Origin: Amblyomma americanum | Lineage: Eukaryota; Arthropoda; Arachnida; Ixodida; Ixodidae | Length of the DNA: 64,000 bases | Assembly: GCF_052857255.1 (NCBI RefSeq) | Contig: NC_135498.1 | Span: 118,148,281 to 118,212,280, forward strand | Direction of reading: 5' to 3' | In this document: positions 59,940-64,000 of the stretch, in pieces | Position numbering within the stretch: position 1 is the first letter of the stretch | How the letters are laid out: every line of letters begins with the position of its first letter | Made by a program: the position numbers and the translations under genes | Notes under the pieces: generated by a model | Databases searched by the model: none | What the model was told of the DNA's origin: nothing | The model's input: only the letters and a program-made list of their open reading frames with translations

Positions 59940-61627
59940 TAAGAAAGAGAGTATGCTTCCTAGGAAACTTGGCGTAGGTAAAATGCAGATGTGTCCCTTC
60001 AGAGACAAGGAGGGCAATGCCATTAGCTATATGGATAAGATCGTTAATGTAGTCGAAGAGTTCTACAACAATCTATATAGTAGCCAATGTAATAAGAACG
60101 TAAATGATAAAGACAGTAGCACACACCATTGCGGCTGCCCGCCTGTAACGAAAGAGGAAGTAAGGAGAGCATGAGGAACAGCGCAAAGGGGAAAAGCATC
60201 TGACTAGAATCAGGTAACAGCAGATCTGTTGAAAGACGGAGGACAGATTCTGCTACAAAAGCAAGCCACCTTGTATGCGCAATGCCTTACGATCTCTACC
60301 GTGCCACAAGCTTGGTAGAATGCAAACATTATTTTAATTCATAAGAAAGCAGAGGCCAAGGACTCGAAAAAATTTCAGACCGATCAGCTTACTGTCCGTT
60401 GCCTGCAATGTATTTACTAAGGTAATCACTGGTAGAGTCAGGACAACCTTTGACTTTAATCAACAAAATGATCAGGCAGGCTTTCGTAAAGGATAGTCAA
60501 CAATAGATCACATTCACAATACACATAAGGAGTACAGAAATGCACAGAATATAACCGACCCCTATATATATCCTTCATTGATTACGAGAAAGCATTTGAT
60601 AAAGTGGAAACCTCAGCACTCATACAGCTATTGCGTAATGAGGGTGCATACGAGCCTTATGTCATAATACTGGAAAATATATACAGGAACTGCACAGCTA
60701 CCATAGTCCTTCATAATGTGAGCAATTAAATTTCAAAAAGGAAGGGCGTCAGGCAAGGAGTCACGATCTCGTCGACGCTACTCACCGCCTGTTTACAGTT
60801 GGTATTCTGAGGCCTGAATAGGGAACAGTTGGGGATAAGAGTTAATGAAGAATACGTAAATAATCTGCGATTCGCTAATGACATTGCCTTGCTGAGTCAC
60901 TTAGGAGGTGAACTGCAAATCATGATGAATGAGTTACGCAGAGGTTGAACGGTGGGTCTAAAAATTAACATGAAGAAAACGAAAGTAATGTTCAACAGTC
61001 TAGCAAGGGAACAGCAGTTCACTATTGGCAGCGAGGTGCAGGAAGTGGTAAAGATCTGCTTAGGGCAGGTAGTGGCAGCTAATCCGGATCATAACAGGGA
61101 AATAGCTGGAAGGGTAAGAGGGGGTGCAGCGCATATGGCAGGTTCTCTCAGATCACTAGTACAAGATTATTAATATCCCTCAAGAGAAAAGTGTACAACA
61201 CCTGTATCTTACCGGTGCTCTCCAACGGTGCAGAAACGTTGAGGCTAATAAACGTGGTTCAGCTTTAATTAAGGACGACGCAGCGAGCCATGCAAAGGAA
61301 AAGGATAGGTGTAACGTTAAGAGACCGGAAGCGGGCAGAGTGGGTGATGGAACAAACGCGGTTTAATGATATCCTAGTCGAAATCAGGAGGTAGAAATGC
61401 GCAGGGCATTTAATCAGAAAGCAAGATAACCCCTGGTCATTAAGGATAACGAATTGGATTCGAAGAGAAGGCAAGCGTAGCAGGGGGCGGCAGAAGTTTA
61501 GGAGGGAGGATGAGATTATGGGACTCTCAGGCATAGGGTGGGCGCAGCTGGAAAAGGACAGGTTTAATTGAAGAGACACGGGAGACGCCATCGCCCTGTA
61601 GTGGGTGTAATCAGTCAGGATGATGGC
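59940..61627 (+). mobile_element. RTE/BovB-type LINE, 5'-truncated
   Basis: The element starts in the RT upstream region (RDKEGNAISYMDKIVNVVEE at ~60000) and ends near 61627 in GTCAGGATGATG, the GATG-type tail of this family. There is no RNase H. The minus-strand fragment at 17205-17710 belongs to the same type. Confidence 0.75.
59953..61260 (+). pseudogene. RTE/BovB reverse transcriptase remnant
   Basis: In several frames: a pre-RT block with FYNNLYSSQC, RPISLLSVACNVFT-like residues near 60380, FIDYEKAFDKVETSALIQLL (motif A, 60570-60630), KGVRQGVTISSTLLTACLQL (motif B, ~60740) and LRFANDIALLSHLGGELQIM (motif C, 60868, with FADD changed to FAND). Then GLKINMKKTKVMFNS (thumb, 60952-61173 open). 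Stops are frequent, for example at 60729, 60810 and 60947. Old, inactive copy. Confidence 0.75.
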
Positions 61628-61677
61628 GAAGCTGCCCTCTAGAGCACTCCCTTTTATAAAGGGAGTGTGCTAGAGGA

Positions 61678-62112
61678 CACCCGACTAAAATTCAGCACCG
61701 TTATATTTAGATCGTGCTATCCGCAGAAGAACCCCGACGTCATGCCTGGTTGCGCACTCAAGACGAGTAGTGCGCTGATCATTGATATTACAAACTTCGT
61801 CGGTGCCATGCAGAATACAAGCCAGCTGACCGAGTCTGACTTTGGACATCCATTTGTCACGGTGTACTCGGTCAAAACGTTTTAGCAACAACTGCGGGCC
61901 GTACAAGATGGTTCGCCTGCTATGTTAGCGGGACTCTGAAGTTGTTTTTGATGGAGTGACATGATCCGAGCGACGCCGAACACGAGGAGAAGTAGTGCGT
62001 GTCGTGGGTCGAAAGCCATTTCATGAGCGCTAATATAACCATGTGTTCGTGCTCATGCACTTTATTTCAAGGAGAAAGCTTTATATGTTCCATTAATTCA
62101 AAGCCGCTAGTT
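61678..62112 (-). repeat. Repeat X, copy 2 (uninterrupted)
   Basis: Matches window bases 1-50 and then 6867-7290, so it shows the intact form of X. The minus strand has CATATAAAGC and GGTTATATTAGCGC TATA-like elements, followed by MAFDPRHALLLLVFGVARIM (signal-peptide-like) and residues parallel to those of copy 1, but with a stop after the segment SPANIAGEPSCTARSCC. On the plus strand a 72-codon frame also exists (61667-61885). I cannot tell which strand, if any, was coding. Confidence 0.45.
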
Positions 62113-62159
62113 GTCGGCGTCGGAGCAAAAAAGATCGGAGAGCCATGGAGATGACAAGA

Positions 62160-62294
62160 AGTAGAGAAAGAGAGAACTTTTTTGCCACAGGTGCCGCGAA
62201 CTAGGGCCAGTGGGTCCTGTGCGGCCTCATATGGGGGCCACGTACTGGGCCCATGAAATGAGTGAATGTTGCGTGGCTGGCTGAGTTGGTCCCA
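62160..62294 (-). mobile_element. LINE-B 3' tail, copy 3
   Basis: Matches 7313-7460 (GGTGCCGCGAACTAGGGC, TGGGTCCTGTGCGGCC). It sits at the same place relative to repeat X as in copy 1, so this is a duplicated block rather than a new insertion. Cut at GTTGGTCCC by hAT-like sequence. Confidence 0.7.
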
Positions 62295-62400
62295 GTAACT
62301 TAGTAACCTACCCGTTACCATTTCGAAACCGTAAAGGCTAACGTACTTACGTTAACATTTTTGGGTAACGTGAAGTGTCACGTTACTAGTTACGTTTCAT
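62295..62400. mobile_element. hAT-like element, left-end fragment
   Basis: AGTAACTTAGTAACC..CCGTTACCATTTCG through GTTACTAGTTACG matches 8657-8755. Only ~105 bases are present. Confidence 0.65.
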
Positions 62401-62853
62401 TTGACGCGATGTTTATAGCCTCAGGGCATAAAAACTATGAAGTGAGACACGAGTAAGATGCTTAAATAAATGAAAATAGGTGGGCTGATCTGATGAAATC
62501 AAGATGTGAACGATGATGTGGACCCTGTGTCCAGGAGATATAGGAGTCCGGATTGTCCGGTGAGAGGCCCTCTGCCGCCAGCTGCCGAATTTTCGTCGGC
62601 TTCAGCGCCGGGCTGTCCCACTACAGGTGATGGATATCCGCCTGACAGTCACTTATCTTCCAGACTGAACACCCGTGGCTGGGATATAAATCTTTGAACT
62701 GCGGCAACTTGCGTGTCAGAGCTGAAGTTAGGGCAACCCCGACCCGTATCCTCCGAAGCGCAACCTACTCTGCATGGGTAGACGACGAAGAAGGGTTACC
62801 GCACACGGAGGGATTAGCGCAGGTGTGCGGCGCGGGGGGTGTTCCTTTCTTGT

Positions 62854-63531
62854 TTAAAGGAGGGTGGTGTCGTCCAGAGTGAGGACTCGAGGCATAGACG
62901 AGGTTGGGGTCGAAAGGCGAGTCGCATAATCTGCGTGTCTTTGTGCGTCCAGGAGGTCACGCGGGACCCGCTCAATACGGATTTGCTGCGGGATGCGTGC
63001 CGCTAGACGATGGATGTCTTGGAAGATTTCTGGGGTGTGACTGCCTCGTCGTAGTAGGTGTGTGACGTGAAGGGCGTTGGAGCGAATGACAATGCGGGCC
63101 GTGGGTAGCATGGGAAAGGCGGCCACAGAGCAAAGTGCCTCTTGAGCCGCAAGCATCTCCGCACAGAAGATGGAAGGAGGTTCTGAGAGGCTAAACCTTG
63201 ACGTTTTGTTCAGAGCAGGCTTGCAAGGACAGTAAAAGTCCTCTGTTGTTTCGGAGGCCTGGATGCTTGCGTCAACATACATAATGATGGAGCCATGCGG
63301 CAGATTGGCGCCTTGCTCTGTAATTCGGTCGCGTAACGACGATGCCGCGCGGGTAGATGATGGCCGACGTAGATCAGTTGGTTTGTTGTCTCTTAGCTGC
63401 ACAAAACGCCAGGGAGGAAGAACTGGCGGAGGCGGCTGTAGAATGGAGTGCGATGAAGCGTATGCCCTGAGTGCACAAGTTGTGTCTGTAAGGCTTGACT
63501 TTAGGTGGCGAGCATCGCGTCGTTGCTGCAC
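62854..63531 (-). pseudogene. LINE-H RNase H region
   Basis: A 225-residue frame. IIMYVDASIQASE gives the first Asp, SIFCAEMLAAQEAL the Glu, IVIRSNALHVTHLL the place of the second Asp (here Asn), and IRIERVPRDLLDAQRHADYATR the last Asp. Loss of one catalytic Asp suggests an inactive enzyme. The frame ends at 62854; the zinc tail follows in another frame to about 62465. Confidence 0.65.
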
Positions 63532-63561
63532 CAGCTCATCTAGTGTATTCAGCTGCGCATG

Positions 63562-64000
63562 TTATTGGAGTGCCATGATCGGGGTAATACGGGTAAGGCA
63601 AGTGATGACCCTCATTGCCTCTCGATTAACAGCTTCTAGGCGATCCCATTGAGCCGTCGTCAAATGCTGGAAACGAGCTTGGTAAACGAGGAGCGGTTGC
63701 GCAACTGCCCGCACCAACTGTCGTGCAACATCAGAGCGCGCTTCGCCTGTTTTAGGAGAAATGCGTCTAATCAGACCCAACGCCTGAATTGCTCGCTCTT
63801 TAGCCCGAGAAAGCCAAGCAGTACCTGTTCCTGACTCGTGTATTGTCAATCCAAAAATTTTTACGGTTGAACTTTCTTGAATTGGAGTTACGGATAGATG
63901 GAGACGAATTGGTTTTGCAGCCAGTTTACGTCGCCCCAGCGGTTGGCGACTGACGCGAACGTGGTTTTCCTCACTGAAAGCTGCAGAACAATTGAAAAAG
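63562..64000 (-). pseudogene. LINE-H RT thumb/connector
   Basis: The frame 63562-63849 encodes WLSRAKERAIQALGLIRRIS, then QLVRAVAQPLLVYQARFQHL and DRLEAVNREAMRVIT, which is the thumb/connector pattern of LINE RTs (A-x-x-LY..Y.A). Beyond 63849 a shifted frame continues (KIFGLTIHE). The palm is outside the window. Confidence 0.6.

Larger units (their letters stand above)
62462..64000 (-). mobile_element. LINE-H, 3' part of an I-type LINE (runs off the window)
   Basis: On the minus strand: RT thumb (from 64000 to 63562), RNase H (63531-62854), the zinc tail (CSVWKISDCQADIHHL, ~62670) and a stop near 62465. The 5' part lies beyond the window end. Confidence 0.75.

Overview
The window looks like a gene-poor, repeat-saturated stretch of an ixodid (hard) tick genome, probably a metastriate. 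The main clue is about two dozen copies of a tRNA-derived SINE whose head and body match the tick Ruka family. They sit among several LINE families of the kinds that dominate tick genomes: I-superfamily elements with zinc-knuckle ORF1 and a C-terminal RNase H, CR1, and RTE/BovB. Nothing bacterial or viral is visible. Almost every long reading frame belongs to a retrotransposon.

Layout. 1-8.3 kb: a gene-like repeat (called X here) split by a 5'-inverted LINE-A fragment and a degenerate LINE-J, then a LINE-B 3' fragment. 8.6-9.5 kb: a hAT-like element. 11-17 kb: SINEs, LINE scraps, a promoter-like segment and a long (TAA)n tract. 17-21.7 kb: antisense RTE/BovB, LINE-F and LINE-B tails, then a CpG-rich segment with a likely host exon on the minus strand (acidic, P2X7-cytoplasmic-domain-like). 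21.9-29.7 kb: a SINE-rich tract with a large inverted duplication and a near-perfect SINE hairpin. 30-35 kb: mostly unique sequence carrying minus-strand exons that resemble the end of a GH18 (chitinase-fold) protein, plus a foldback MITE. 34.9-44.5 kb: a CR1 element (LINE-G) interrupted by an I-type element (LINE-C). 44.6-57.8 kb: a full-length minus-strand LINE-A with a 13-bp target duplication, into which a plus-strand LINE-D has inserted, flanked by SINEs. 58.5-64 kb: CpG-rich unique sequence, an RTE/BovB copy, a second copy of the X/LINE-B block, and a LINE-H that runs off the end.

How it works together. The autonomous LINEs encode ORF1 nucleic-acid-binding proteins and ORF2 endonuclease/reverse transcriptase proteins. 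The SINEs have no coding capacity and probably borrow LINE machinery. All LINE copies carry frameshifts or stops, so the locus is a record of nested insertions rather than an active array. The points most worth a second look are a canonical 2A (ribosome-skipping) motif at the N-terminus of the CR1 ORF1, the nested insertions with readable target duplications, the inverted SINE structures, and the host exons separated by these insertions.
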